From Silene conica (Eukaryota; Streptophyta; Magnoliopsida; Caryophyllales; Caryophyllaceae), in contig CM055312.2 of the NCBI GenBank assembly GCA_029255685.2, positions 84,361,010 to 84,425,009 of the forward strand: a DNA stretch of 64,000 nucleotides, in the 5' to 3' direction. Positions 34,958 through 48,158 of the stretch are shown here, piece by piece. Each line of letters starts with the position of its first letter. The stretch's first letter is position 1. The notes under the pieces are model-generated. The model was not told the origin of the DNA, did not search any database, and was given only the letters and a program-made list of their open reading frames with translations. The translations under genes and the position numbers were made by a program.

Positions 34958-36632
34958 AAAATTTAATTTTCATAATTATCTACATATTTTACACACTAGT
35001 TAGATTGTTAAATCGCATAAAAATACCATTAAATCATAAAAATTATTAAATACTTATATATTCATCAAAAACAAATAAATTACTATTTATTATATAAATC
35101 ATGAATCTCAAATATTCCCATGATTTTAAACTTCATATATATTATCAATCTTGTTATAAACTCATAAAAACACTTGAAAATCAAAAATTATAGAAAGGAG
35201 AAAACCTAGTTACCTTGCTAGAGATTAAAATTAGTAAATAAGTAGAATAATATTATAAGATCAACCCAAATGATCTTCCTCAATCAAGGTCTCTTACTCA
35301 CCTCCTTTAACAAACATAAGAATTAAAACAATTAATCTAATAGTACTCTAAATAAACTAGGATAAAGAAAATGAGAAATAAGTAATGACTTACACTTACT
35401 AAAAGATAAGATAAAAGAGATGTGAAAAATGAAAGAAATGAATGTTGGAGATGGGTGATGAATCTCACGTGAAAAAGGAGGAGAATTGAGATATTTTGTT
35501 GTGTTGGGTAAATTGTGACTTGTAGAGTATATAAGTAGTGTAGGCTTAAGATATTAATTTAAGAGATTAGCCACATGCCTATTAACACCTTGGGCACCAA
35601 AGAACCCATTTTTAAACTTAGCATGTGCCTAGGTAATGATTACACAAGGTGGGTGATGATTAGACAAGGTGGAAGGTGTATCAACGATTGAGTTTCCTGT
35701 CGGCGGATTTCTGCGACAGTATTTCGTATTTTAGGCATACTTTCCTGCACAGAAAAGCGATTAAGGTGATTTTGGTGGCGTTGGAAAGCTAAGAAAAAGA
35801 GCTAAAACTTTTATTATATAGACAAGAGCTAAATATGCCTTTAAAATATCTTTAAATTAACAACAAAGACAAAGTAGTTATTCACAAGTTTAAGGAGTGT
35901 ACGTTTAAGATGGGTATTTGGATTTCATTCTCGAAAAAGATAGATTTTAGATGGGATTTTATTTATTGTGGATCATTATTTTTATTTAAAATAAGAGTTT
36001 AAATATATAGGATAATGTAAAAATTACGGGTTGTTACAGTGGGGCTAAAGGCCGCCACTTGGTTTGTGTGACAGTGATATCAGTGATTGGTGATTATCAG
36101 ATTGTGTTTTACGCTATTGTATTGTAACCGTCTTATTATTCGGTTTCTGACACTTATGGTTGTTTTACTGTGATGATCCATTTAATGGTGAGTAGAGTCT
36201 CAGGTGCAACGGTGTTGATAACTGATAGCTCAGGAAGGATGAGATTCCACTCAGTTTAGTAGCAGCGTCATAGTTTTTTAGCTTCCGCAAACACTTCTTT
36301 TATGGTTGTTGTATCAGACTTTGTTATACCACTTAAACTTTGTTCTCACTTTTAATAAAGGTTACAATAATCTTTATCTTGATATTATGCCTCAGGAAAC
36401 TGAGATGGTGATACTTTCATAATCTGATAGTCCTACCTAAAGAACTTGGATTATGAGGGTGTTACACAAATGGTCTTTGTCCCACAAGACCTATGACGTC
36501 TTTCATCCATTTAGGCCTAGACGAGGCTTGTTCAAGGACTCACCCCATGATAGGACTTCTATGCCTTACGCTGTACAACTTCAAGTCTAGGGCCTGCTGA
36601 TGCATCCTCATGTCTAGCCCGAGTCGAACCTT

Positions 36633-36646
36633 GAGATCTGATACCA
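36633..36646 (-). other. Primer-binding site of a small LTR element
   Basis: Minus strand TGGTATCAGATCTC matches the tRNA-Met-type PBS and lies 2 bp from the LTR edge at 36649. Confidence 0.6.
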
Positions 36647-36648
36647 CT

Positions 36649-36869
36649 TGTTGTGCAGAAACGTGAATACCTCGTGTTGGGCCTCTGTTGCGCCGGTGTA
36701 TGTCCACTGTCTATAATAATGCGATATTGTCCGCTTTGGGCAAACCCTCACAGATTTACTCTAAGGCTCCTTCCCAAAAGGCCTCGTACTATTATATTTT
36801 CAGGACATTTATAAAGATGATATTTCACTTTTACACTACAGATGTGAGACATGGGTTTGCACCCTAACA
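36649..36869 (-). repeat. Short LTR (221 bp), TRIM-like
   Basis: Plus-strand ends TGTTGTGCAG...CCCTAACA with a PBS adjoining on the left. It contains AAGGCCTCGTACTATTAT and ATGTGAGACATGGG, a phrase recurring in short plant LTRs of the TRIM type. The partner LTR and any internal coding region were not found; sequence at 36467-36632 is the likely internal remnant. Confidence 0.5.
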
Positions 36870-37326
36870 CTTAGCTTATAAATGATCATTGCTTTATACA
36901 ATTAGAAATATCTTGCTTTCTTTAACGAGTATATAAAAGCTCTTCATATATAATACCATAACAATGCACTCTATTTGTCCTAATCATTTGTTTACTTTGG
37001 TTTAAAATACTCTCATGATACATACTACGGAGTAAAAGGTAAAAGAACAATTGAGACGTAAATTGTTGAGATATTGTCGAGATATCGACATATCTGATTA
37101 GAATAATATATTAGCTATTATTGGATAGTTAATATTTTAGAATATTTAGTTTCCTTAATTTGTGGTCTCGTTCTATTATATAAATGATGTATAAATGTAC
37201 AGTAAGTCTCTCTTGCGATGGATATATCCATTGCAAGGTTTTAATGGGTCAAATACTTCCACTTGGTTAGATAAGACAAAACATTGAAAATCCAAATGAT
37301 TTGTCTTTTCCTACTCAAATGGATAA
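36870..37326. other. AT-rich spacer with a foldback fragment
   Basis: No gene. Positions 37203-37240 contain a small palindrome, TTGCGATGGATATATCCATTGCAA, part of a decayed MITE. Confidence 0.35.
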
Positions 37327-40041
37327 CTAGTTTTAAACCCGTGCAAATTGCACAGGTATGCTTTTTAAATTTTGTTATTATAAAAAGTATATATATACTT
37401 GAGAGAAATTGTTCTATTAATTAAAAGGAAAATATATATATTGCTTTTACATTGTCTGATTATAAAAAAAATATTTGTAAATGTTATTTGAAATTTTGTT
37501 TTATACATTAGGGTTTCATTTGCGATACAAAGTATTTCGTTTTGACGCATAGTATTATGTTTGAAGCAACAAATACAAAATTGCGTTTGTATTAGCGTAA
37601 ATGATTCATTAAATTCATTAGGTCGAATAGTTATAGTATGCCATGTCCTCCTATTAGCTAAATTTGATTTTTTTACCTTGGCTTGTTACTCGAATAATTT
37701 CATAAAATCTGAATTATATGCTTCATTTGAAACAAATTATTCAAAGGAAAAAAAACAACACATAATCACTCAAATTACACGGGTCTAATTAGTTGTAGCC
37801 TATGTAAGTGCTTTATTAGGTCAAACTCGTGTGTGTTTGTAAAACTTATGCACATGTCAAAATGTGGATTTTGACCCGTGCACTTAAATGAGAATTTTAG
37901 CATGTTACTTCCTCCATTTTTATATAATGTACCCATTTTATTAAAATACTACACTCATATATTCAACAAATGGGAACATTATATAAAAACGGAGGATAGT
38001 ACTATTTAGCACAAATCACGTAATATTAATTGGTGAAAATAGGACGAAAAAAAATCATGGCTCGTCTACTTTTGAAACAATTTAGTCAAATTGTTAAATA
38101 TGCAAACCTGTGATATAATTATATAAAATTAATGCTAAATTTGATATATAAACCCGTGATATAATATAATTTAAAAGTCACAACTTTTAAATACAACTCG
38201 CCCCAAGTTTATGTTTGTTATTTTTGTATACAAAAATGATAATTAGCGTGAAATTCAATCTAAAAAATGATTAACTCAAGTTCTTATCGAGCAATTCTTG
38301 CTTAATAAGTCATTTTTCAAATAGTCGACAATCCAAAATCCCAAGCTCTTCTAAGATGATGAATAAATGTATAGTACTTCAATTCTTGTTTAAGGCGATA
38401 CTATTTGTTTTAAGTTTAAGACGAACCAATATATATTATACAACAAATATATTATTTATACATAAGCAATATTTCTTTAACGTGTTAAATCCTAAAACGA
38501 ATAATATGTATAATGGGAGACTTACGAAGTTACCATCTATAAATGTAGTATATTGGGCTTACGTTTCATGCATTCAAGATTTTTTGGCCAATCCGATAAT
38601 CCATTGAGTCCTCTATAAAAACTTTTTTTTGACAGTTCCTCTATAAAAACTTAACCTAAATAATAGACCCAAAAATTTAACGCATTAATCCCTCGGAGTC
38701 TCAAACCCTCACAGACTCACAGTTATCATAGTTACCAATACCGCAACTCACCCTCGTCTCTCTGTTTAGCAAAATTACCAGCTTCATTACTAAAATCCTA
38801 AACAAATTACCCCATCTCTTTTAAATCAATCGTGCGACTTCGATTATATATATTTTTTTAAAATCGGTGTTATAGTGAAGTGGTTTCGTTTTTGCATGTC
38901 TCAAATACCCAAAATTTGGTTAGGAATTTGTTTTTCTTTTGTGAAGTTAATGTTTCAAATACAAATAGCATTAGTATAACTTAAGTGTTAAATAAATTTT
39001 ATCTACAACATTTTCGTGCATTAAGGATATTTTTGTAAGTTGTTACTTCCTTTATTTTTCGATTAATTCGGTTTTACCTTCTAAGGAAGAGTTTTTTTTA
39101 TATATTTTTTTACTAATTTATTTACAAAATGTTGAATTTCATTGCTTGTGAATTCAAACGTGTTGCATATCTCTTCACAACTAAAATATATTTTTTAATT
39201 GTCTTTATTTATTTACTCGGTTTAATTAGTCGAAAAAATATAAATGATCTTTTTTTCATATTGTATTTTTTTTTCATAAATAAGCCTGTTTAATTTTCAT
39301 TTCATTTTGAAATAAGTGGTTTATGTTTTAAATTTGTAAATCAATTTTAATATTTCAATCAAAATTACAACTACGGAGTATTATTTTTGAACGATTATCT
39401 GATAACTAAATTTGATTTGTGATTTGGTATCAGTCAAATTTATAAAGCATATGTAAATAATTTTTGGTAGCAATATTTCATAGATAATAACAAATTTTAA
39501 ATGTGATGATTTAATAAATGATATAAAATCTGTTAATTAAAAATTATGTTTTATATTGAATCAACAATAATTGTTTTTTGTTGTAAATTGAAACAAACAA
39601 ATGTTCATATGTGAAGCAAATTAAAACGATGGTAGAACGTCGGTAAAGAAATTGAGCACAAAAATTGGGCTTGTTTGAAAAGTCGCGGTTTGTTTATAAT
39701 TTGTCTAATATAAATAATTCTAATTATTTAAATTGTTTCGTATTAGGAAATTGAAAATGGTTGTATATGAATATTATGTTATTTTAATCTTGTTTAAAAT
39801 TGTTGTCTAATTATCACGCAGATAATGTGTATTTCTAATATAAAATTGTTCGTAATATTTCTGAATATACGATATTAGGCATTTATTTGGAATACGTAGA
39901 ATATTAGGCGGTTATTGTGCAGCAAAATCATCAAGTATTATGCGGGACCCACCTGAGTGAATTTTAAAAAGATTAAAAAAAAACTTGGATGAATGACGGG
40001 GCGCAACCACAACTTGATAAATGATTCAGTATTTATATAGA
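37327..40041 (-). mobile_element. Non-autonomous Helitron (2.7 kb)
   Basis: Minus strand: 5' end TCTATATAAATACTG after A (plus T at 40042). 3' hairpin CCTGTGCAATTTGCACGGG (37338-37356), then CTAG before T (37326-37330). The target fits A^T. AT-rich interior, no Rep/helicase frame; contains a Stowaway MITE. Confidence 0.78.
37918..37999. mobile_element. Stowaway MITE (82 bp) nested in Helitron
   Basis: CTTCCTCCATTTTTATATAA at the left and TATAAAAACGGAGGATAG at the right, TA flanks. Interior arms TGTACCCATTT / AAATGGGAACA fold back. Related to the copy at 13856. Confidence 0.72.
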
Positions 40042-40044
40042 TAA

Positions 40045-40110
40045 GATACTTGACCCGTCGTAAGTTGGCGACGGATATTTCGTCACAAATGAGAATTTGT
40101 GATAAATGTA
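40045..40110. repeat. Dispersed repeat fragment (GACGGATATTT family)
   Basis: CTTGACCCGTCGTAAGTTGG, GACGGATATTTCGTCACAAA and GAGAATTTGTG repeat the layout at 16940-17105. Probably a truncated MITE lying next to the Helitron 5' end. Confidence 0.5.
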
Positions 40111-40250
40111 TTATATAACTCTTAGGATCACACATTAATAACCTAAGGAAAATGAGATGGCAACACCGGGTGTTACGTAAATGTTTATGTTTATATTTTG
40201 CACATAAATATTTATGAATAATTTAAATTAATAATAATTTTGTCCAAAAT

Positions 40251-41256
40251 TTTATAGCATTAATAAAAGGACTACTTTTTCACATACGAATTTTACTTTT
40301 TCACATACGATTTTTACAGTTTTACCCTTGTCATTTTATTCATTCTCTTAACCATTTTTTCCCTCCTCTCATTTCCCCTTCACCACGTAACCACAACCAA
40401 CGCCTTCACAACCGATAAACTAACCACTCACTCGCAGCCACTCCAACCTCCAGCCGTCTCACACCCAATCACACCGCCCTGTTCAGTCCTCCCATATATG
40501 CAATCATGACAAAACAAATATAAACTTATAAATATATATTAAGAAGATGAATCCGACGAATCCGTAAGATGCTACGCGTGGAGTGGTGTTTACTGACAAA
40601 CGAGATGAAAAGGAAATGAATTCAATCTATGAGTTGGCCGCGGAAGCATAGACGAATGAATTTTACTAATCCTTTTACTATAAAAGGAATAGAATTTTGT
40701 GGCTTCCTATTGGTCGTTAAAATTTAAGAGTGAAAATACATAAATTTATGTGGGACCCCCCACTTTTTTTATATATTTAATTATTTTCACTCCTTCCATT
40801 AATTAATCGATCTCCTTTCCGACACTTTAATTCAGGAAATTTTCTTATATTCCGTTGTCTAAAATTAATGTTTTAGATAGCGTCGAAAAGATATACATTG
40901 CTCACTATTCATAAAAATATATTTATAAATCTCATGTTAATTTTATGTCATATAAATTAATAATTTTCTTTTTACTTGCATTCCATACGTTTGTTTAATA
41001 TATATGAGTATATTTTAATAAAACATATGAAATCCAAATGAATGGAAAAAACATTTATATTTTACTCTATATATTACAGTTAAAACAAGTCAATAAAAAA
41101 ATAATTGTCATCAGTTTTGTATGTTCTTATTGTTAATATTCTTAATTAGTTTCTTATGACATACTACAACTAACTCGGCTAATTTTCATCACTTCAGTGG
41201 CGTATCGATTAAAATATCTCAACCCGTGCATATTTTTTGCACGGGCATAAAACTAG
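40251..41256 (+). mobile_element. Helitron with clear 3' end, inferred 5' end
   Basis: 3' end: stem CCCGTGCA...TGCACGGG (41223-41245), then CTAG (41253-41256) before T. The best 5' candidate is TTTATAGCATTAATAAAAGG at 40251, one C-to-T change from the family TCTATA..ATTAAAAGG start. Noncoding. Confidence 0.6.
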
Positions 41257-41880
41257 TTTAACAATAAAAGCGAAAGGATAAGAGCAAGTGCAATGGTGAG
41301 CTAATGCACTATTAGCTCGAGTTGCCACATCATATTTTTCAAGCTATATCATTTTAAGCTACAATTACATACGAAGTATAACGGTTTCAAGCTAGTTTAA
41401 ATGGACCCACATAAAACAAAAATTCCAACTTTTTTTTAAATAATTATTTTTTATAAGAATTTTAATTTGATAGGTTAAAATTTTGGGATTGTCCATTTGA
41501 GCTAGTAGTATCATGGGGCTACTAGCTTAATCTAAGCTAATTCAAATATAGAGGTACAATAATTTGGCTATTAACTTACAGTTTTTCATATTTACAAGCA
41601 AATTTCTTAGATAAACCATTTCACTTACTTTACAAACTCATAACTTTAGTTGCTGGTTATAAATGCGGGGAACAAGATTGATTTGATAACACTGTTACAA
41701 TCATTGACTTTCATTGGAAATTCTACTTTACAATAGGAGAGTCCAATACTCCGTACAAAATTACTCATTTTTTGATAAATAATTACAGTATTAATTTTTA
41801 TTAAATAATAGCCATCCTTTTTATTAAAAAATGACTAATTTTTTTCAAAGTAGTTGCTATTATAAAAAGTTTGGTCATCC

Positions 41881-42127
41881 GTAAGGGTGGAGTCTAGTGG
41901 TTAAAACTTGGGTGAAATTTCCAGGAGACCCGGGTTTAAGCCTTCCCAAGAGCAAAATCTTGTGAAGCATTCTTGGCCGGAGTCCATACCTAAATATACT
42001 TTGAGCCTGTCACCCTCGGATGGTTTACCTGGTGTATGTGGTTTGCAGGCTATCATATATACCCGCGAGTTTACCCAATGCGCACCCAAAGTAACGGTTG
42101 CGGGTTCCCTCGACACAAAAAAAAAAA
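41881..42127 (+). mobile_element. SINE (tRNA-derived)
   Basis: An internal Pol III promoter is visible: A box TGGAGTCTAGTGG at 41888-41900 and B box GGTTTAAGCCT at about 41933-41943, correctly spaced, then a 180-bp body and an A-tail at 42117-42127. The flanking TTTGGTCA / TTTAGCCA may be the decayed target duplication. Intact enough to recognise, but the B box departs from GGTTCGANNCC. Confidence 0.72.
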
Positions 42128-42363
42128 TGTTTAGCCACTTCTACCAAAAAATGGCCCCATTTTGTAAAACAACAGAATGAGATCTTATACGAGAAAAATG
42201 CTGATTATTAGAAGCCAAAATAGTTACTCTTATAACCGCACCCTGACGTATCTAAAATGTGAACAACGGAATTGTTGAAGTTTTATAATTCGGTCTCCAG
42301 CGTATCTATACGCAGGATAGAAATGTTTAGTGAACAAATTTGGAGGGATTTCATTTAAAGTCA

Positions 42364-42393
42364 ACTAAATTTAATGCCCGTGTGATACACGGG
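42364..42393 (-). mobile_element. Decayed Helitron 3' terminus (minus strand)
   Basis: Hairpin CCCGTGTGATACACGGG (42377-42393), followed on the minus strand by CATTAAA and TTAGT, one change from CTAGT. The 5' end was not located to the right. Confidence 0.45.
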
Positions 42394-44503
42394 TCTATTT
42401 GTAGTATTCTATATTATACTCCAGAATTTTAAAATGCTAAAATTTATTTCTAAGTCTAATGGATGTTTTATTTACACAATACACAATTTGCTCATTGTAA
42501 AAAATTTAAGTTTATAATACTCCTAATTATAATGAGGTTTTTATTTTCACATTACAAATTTTACTCATTAGAGTAGCTTTTGACCAATATACTCCTCTTA
42601 TTATCTCTTTATCTCCACTCTCACTTAATTAAGGTCGTTTTTTTGGTTGAATGGAACTGAACTAAAATGAATTAAGCTCAAGTGAGCTTAATCGAAATTT
42701 GTTGAGAAAAATAAAATTGAAATAAGCTGCACTGAACTGGAGTTAGCTGAACTGAGTGGAACTGAAGTCAACTAAAATTAAACCAAAACAACAAGGTTTG
42801 GAGAGTTCGAGTTGATGTACTTATTTGAGCTAAGTTGACATATATAATAACTAAACTAAACTTATATGAGTTGAAAATTATAAGAGCTAAATTGAACGTT
42901 AGCTTAATTTATAGGGAAAAAGGTATGAATTGAGCTTAATTTTTCTAATTTGAATTTATAGAAACTAAACCGGACTTATAAAAACTTAAAATTTATAAAT
43001 TAAGCTTATAATAGTTGAACTAAAATTAAAGGGAAGACTTTCAGTCCAAAAAAAATATTTTAAATAATTGACTTTATATACTGATATTATTATAGTTGAA
43101 CTGAACTTATAATATTACTTTTTTTAATATCGTGCGGTACATTATACGAAATAATCCCTCGCCATTTATCAACCTTTCTTAATTTTATTCTTTTATAAGA
43201 TGTATTTCAATTAAAGATAAAGAACCTTTTGAATGAGTATGGGTAACATATTGTTGTACGGTACATTAGAGATATATTATAATTCTTATCATATATAAAG
43301 TCTTCTCATTCATATTGTCTTAAACCGTAGTACTAATTTTTATCTAAATAGAGACAAATAATTTAAAAATTAGCAATTTATAATATGTTGAGATTCTTTT
43401 TTATTCGATGGTAAAGTAGTATTTATTTATTACATTAAATTAGTAATAATTATTTAATTTATTTATTACGTAGAATGCAATGAAGTATTTGATTTACCAA
43501 AATATATTACCAATGATTCTAATCAAAGTTTAATTGTCGGAGTCTTGTACTATTACAAAACAACGAAAATTTATTATGATTTTTTTAAAAAAACTCTAGT
43601 ATTTGTTTTATATGTTTGTATATAACACAATTTTGCCACCTTTAGAATTTGATTCCTTTTGTCTTTTCATTACTAAAATGATCTACATTATTATATTGTT
43701 CGAAAGTTTTTTTTTTTTAATATTTGGGCTCTTAATTGCTCTGAAATTATAGCATCCACACATATTCGTCTATAAAGCTTATTGTACCCAAGATCGTGGT
43801 CTATGTTTTATGCATCGACTTCTATAAACCGTCTTGGGATAAAAAAATTGTCGAGTTTTTACTGTTGACGTTCAAAGTAAAATACGTCTTTAGTATTTTT
43901 CGTCAATATATCAAATTTTGAAGAAGTAAAAGTGTAAACAATGGCAATCGCGTATATTCCTTATCAAGATAAAACAACCTATAAAAGAACAATGCGAAAA
44001 TTCATACAAATTGTATTTAATCTAATTCAAATTTATTAACAACAAATATCAAACAACTTAAACCTTTAAATTAGTTTGATGCATATCTATCTCTTTTCAT
44101 TACATATTGTACTCCGTGCATCAAGTGTTCGATTTCGAGCCATGCATGCATGCATTACTGTTGTGGGCTTTCTGTGGAAACAATACAAATGTAATTAGCA
44201 AAATTCATAAAGTCATGTTCTACAATCGTGTTCTTGGATGAATAAAATAAAAATAGCATAGAAGTAATCGAAAAGCATTAAAAATGTATTATACATCTCA
44301 GATATGGTGTAAATTACTAAATTATCGTGATTTGTATAGGTTTACAAATATTTTAAATTGATCTCTCACGGTTAATCAAATACACTTCTTAGTAATTGAG
44401 CAGAAAAGATAGAAGTTCACTACTCCGCATATTATTATGAATATGCTGGAGCATTTAGTTATTAACTTATTATGTAGTAACTCACGTACTGCCAATATCA
44501 GCA
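42394..44503. other. AT-rich region without recognisable genes
   Basis: Positions 42640-43110 are rich in GAACTGAACTAAA/GAGCTTAATT variants and begin GGTCGTTTTTTTGGTTGAAT, the sort of repeated motif found in Tourist-like elements, but no opposite end was found. The rest shows nothing definite. Confidence 0.4.
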
Positions 44504-47500
44504 TCTATACAATACTATTAAAAGGGTAAGACAAAATGCTACGTAGACAATGTCACTCAGCATTAGCAAAAAGTCACGTCATTTATTATACATGACATGG
44601 AGTCACGTCATTATTTCTTATTTAAAAAAAAAAAAAAATAGAACATTAAATGTAAATAGCATAACATACATTAACCTTTTGACTTTTTAAATTTCTAAAT
44701 AAAAATTTGTAAATATTAAGGGCAAATAATAACATACTTGACATTAAATATTAGCCTTTTAATTTTTAAAATTATAATAGTTTAAATTTCAAATAAAAAA
44801 GTAAATTCTCTAATTTTATAACTTTATAATAATGAAAAAATAATCTTCAAAAGGAATAAAACTATACTACATTTTTATGTATATTAAAGTAAATATTTAA
44901 CCTTTTCTCTTTGATCCATATTTATGTATAAATTAAATCTATAAAATATTATTAAAAGGCCAACTAAAACAATGTGAGATGAAACATTTTAATGTGACAT
45001 GGCGAATTAATGTGACATGGACTAACAATTTATTATATGAAATTCTTTTTTTTTTTGGTAAAAGGTAAGTATTTTATATCAAAAACAAAAGTCAAATTAC
45101 AAGGATAAACCATAGCAAAAAAAACTACAGCTCGACATGTGAACCTCTATTTCGAAGAAATGCAACAAAAATGCAATGTCCTATTGTCATGTGCACTCCC
45201 TGCCAAAAATGCACACCCAGCCAAAAATCAAACATGTGCCATTCCAGCCAAAAACTCCACTGAACAGACTCATTTATCTATATCTATAAATCTATAAAAT
45301 AAGATAATAATAAAAAAATAAGTCAAAAGTATTTTATTTCACCATTAGAAGCCTACAAGTCACATTGTTATTTTTTATTTAAATGAGAAAAAACAAGAAA
45401 AAAATTCTAAAACATTAATTACAATAGCATAGCAAAGATTAAACTTTCACCTTTTAATTTTTAGATAAATTAAACAACAAATAAAAATCAAAATTCATGT
45501 TAGATTTTAAATTTCGACATTTATTGTTAGGAAATTTTAAGCAATAAATAAATATCACCTAATTCTAATTTTTCATCGATCATAAAGTAATAATAAGTAA
45601 TTTATAAATATAAAGAGACGATAATAACATACTTAACATGAAAATATTGGTCTTTTAATTTATTAAAATTAGAAGAGGTTTATCGATAAATAAAAATTTA
45701 AATCTCTCTAATTTTAAACTGTTTATATGTGCAATTTTCTCTTACGTTTTATTGCTATATATTTGCTCAATTTCTTTAAATTAGATATAATTTCATTAAA
45801 TTGAATATATATAAATCTATAAATATAATATATAAATAAAAGTCAAGGCAAAGAATGATTAAACAACTCTCATGCAAGGTAAATTATGTAATAAAATATA
45901 TATATATAAAAAAGGGAAAAAATATTTAAAGCAAACCTTTTACATTTCATTTCTCCCTATTATATATTTATGTCTATATTTAATTTGCTAATAATGAAAA
46001 AGGATGATTAAAAGTCATAAAACATTGCTACATATTTATGTATATAATAAATTTGATAATAATAATAATAAGTCGCCCAAAAGTCATAAAATGCGTCATC
46101 AACTAGCTATAAATATTTGATAGAAGACAATATTTGTGAGCCAAAATTTTGGTTACTCTATAACCGAGAGAATTGTAAGTGTAAATAATCATTCTTATCA
46201 TTGTAAATGTATTATTAAGGTGTTAAATTAATAGTTTATCTATTTATTTTTAAGTTTTATTCGTTATGAAGTATTAATCGCATTTTTTTAACTTCACATA
46301 TATGTTGTTTTGTTGTTATTTAGTTGCTATCAAGATTTGTGAAGTTATGCGATTTAAAGGTAAATTTACTTACATTTTTATTATTCAATGTCCAATTTTT
46401 TTATTACTTAAGGGAAAATTTAAACTAATATAATCATAAGGTTAATATTAAATAAATCAAATTCCACCATTTTGTTTGTTATTATCGCTCAATGTATTTT
46501 TTTGTAGGGATGATTCATTGGAAAAAGAGAATTATGTGAAGAAGGGATGAATACTATAATTGCTTAAACAAATACTATAATTGCTTAAACAATTCTATTG
46601 ACGATATGGATAAGAAAAATTATTCTTACAAATTTTGTCCCTATAAAAAAATTTAAACAATTGATGATACGTTTTATGATTTTTGAGCGTTTCGTTCTAT
46701 TATTATCAAATTTAAGATAGACATAAATATCAATCAAGGTTCATGACTTTTGAACATTGATGTTTAAAAGACAATACTAAGTATTTTAGTATGTCATGTG
46801 TTATTAAAAAGTCATATTTAAAATCATGTATCACATGCTTAAAAATACAAAATAAAAATAAAAAATGTTAGTTGCAAACACAAAAATAAATTAATACAAA
46901 CTATTTACTTTCCTTTCCTAAATTTTGTTATTAACCTACATATTTATTGAACTTTTATTTTTTTCATTTAATAATATAGCTTTTTGGTTTCCTTATCATT
47001 TATTGTAGCCTTGTAGGTTACTATTTAACTTAACTTATCATTTTTGCAAAATTTAGGATTTTTGGCAAATTGATACAGACGATATATTAAGTCTAGCATT
47101 TATTAAACTTCATAAATATGCTACTATTAAAAAATATGATTTACAAGAAATAAAATATTGAGATAAAAGCCACAAATTTAATTAGAAAATATGTTTTAAA
47201 CTCTTTACAGTGGAGAATTTATCATTAAAAAAAAAAGAATAATAATAATCAAGCATTATGCTTTAATTTGTCTTTTTGTCTTCTCTCATTAACATCATAT
47301 CATTCATATGCCTAGATAATAAAGGGGCGTTCAAGTTTTATATAGAAAATTTAGTACACAATTTATCGATACAATCTAATGTAATTAAAAGGCAACCTTA
47401 AGCATTTAAATTTTTTTTCCACATAACAACTACACTAAATTATTAAAAAAAAATTACATTAAAATATTTATTAATAAATAATTTTGTTCATGTTCATAGA

Positions 47501-47984
47501 CCCCATGTTGCTGGTGGTTTTGAAGGTGAAAAATTTATAATTATAGGATCAATAATGTAAAATTTAATTTCAATTGATTTATTATTTATGTTTTATTGAC
47601 CATTGATATTTTCTCATTCACGCCCAATTAAAAGACCTCTTATCTCACACACATTTCAATGTAGATAGCTTTAAAACAGTTCAACATACTTTTTAGAATG
47701 AGTTTATGCATGAGTGTCATGAATTAATGGACTCATTGAGGACATTTTTTTCAAAAATTACATGCTATTAGTATATTAATCAAAATAAAGTACAATATAT
47801 AGTTTGAAAAATAAATTAGAGATGTCAAAGAAATAAGACATTAACTAACTAACTTTTATATATTTCAAGACTATATCTTTTTAAATGGATATATAAACTA
47901 ATTGCTCGAACAAATCTTAACAATGCAATAAAATAATAAAACTAAAACAGATAAACCCGTGAATTTCACGGGTCACAAACCTAG
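44504..47984 (+). mobile_element. Helitron (3.5 kb) with internal extra 5' ends
   Basis: 5' end TCTATACAATACTATTAAAA after A at 44503. 3' hairpin CCCGTGAATTTCACGGG (47956-47972), then CTAG (47981-47984) before T. Additional Helitron-type 5' ends lie inside at 44938 (TCTATAAAATATTATTAAAA) and 47375 (TCTAATGTAATTAAAAGG), both after A, so the block is nested or chimeric and the true element using the 3' end is uncertain. No Rep/helicase coding frame. Confidence 0.75.
45046..45270 (-). mobile_element. 5'-truncated LINE 3' tail
   Basis: On the minus strand the sequence ends ATACTTACCTTTTACCAAAA plus an A-run, the same ending as the L1 relic at 28740 (ATACTTACCCTTTCC). The left boundary is firm at the poly-T (45046-45056); the right boundary is estimated. 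Confidence 0.55.
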
Positions 47985-48158
47985 TATCATAATATTATTT
48001 CATAAGATAACTTCTTAAGCCGCCCCCATGCAAAGTATATATTTTGAAAAAGGAATAAATAATAGTAATAATAATTAAACAAACTTTTTACATTCTATTT
48101 CTCTCTGCTGCATATTTTAGGTCTATATAAAATTTAATAATAATGAGAAATATATAAA

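Noticed and set aside
37768-37800. ACACGGGTCTAATTAGT as a Helitron 3' end
   Set aside because: Only one arm of the hairpin is present; too weak to call.
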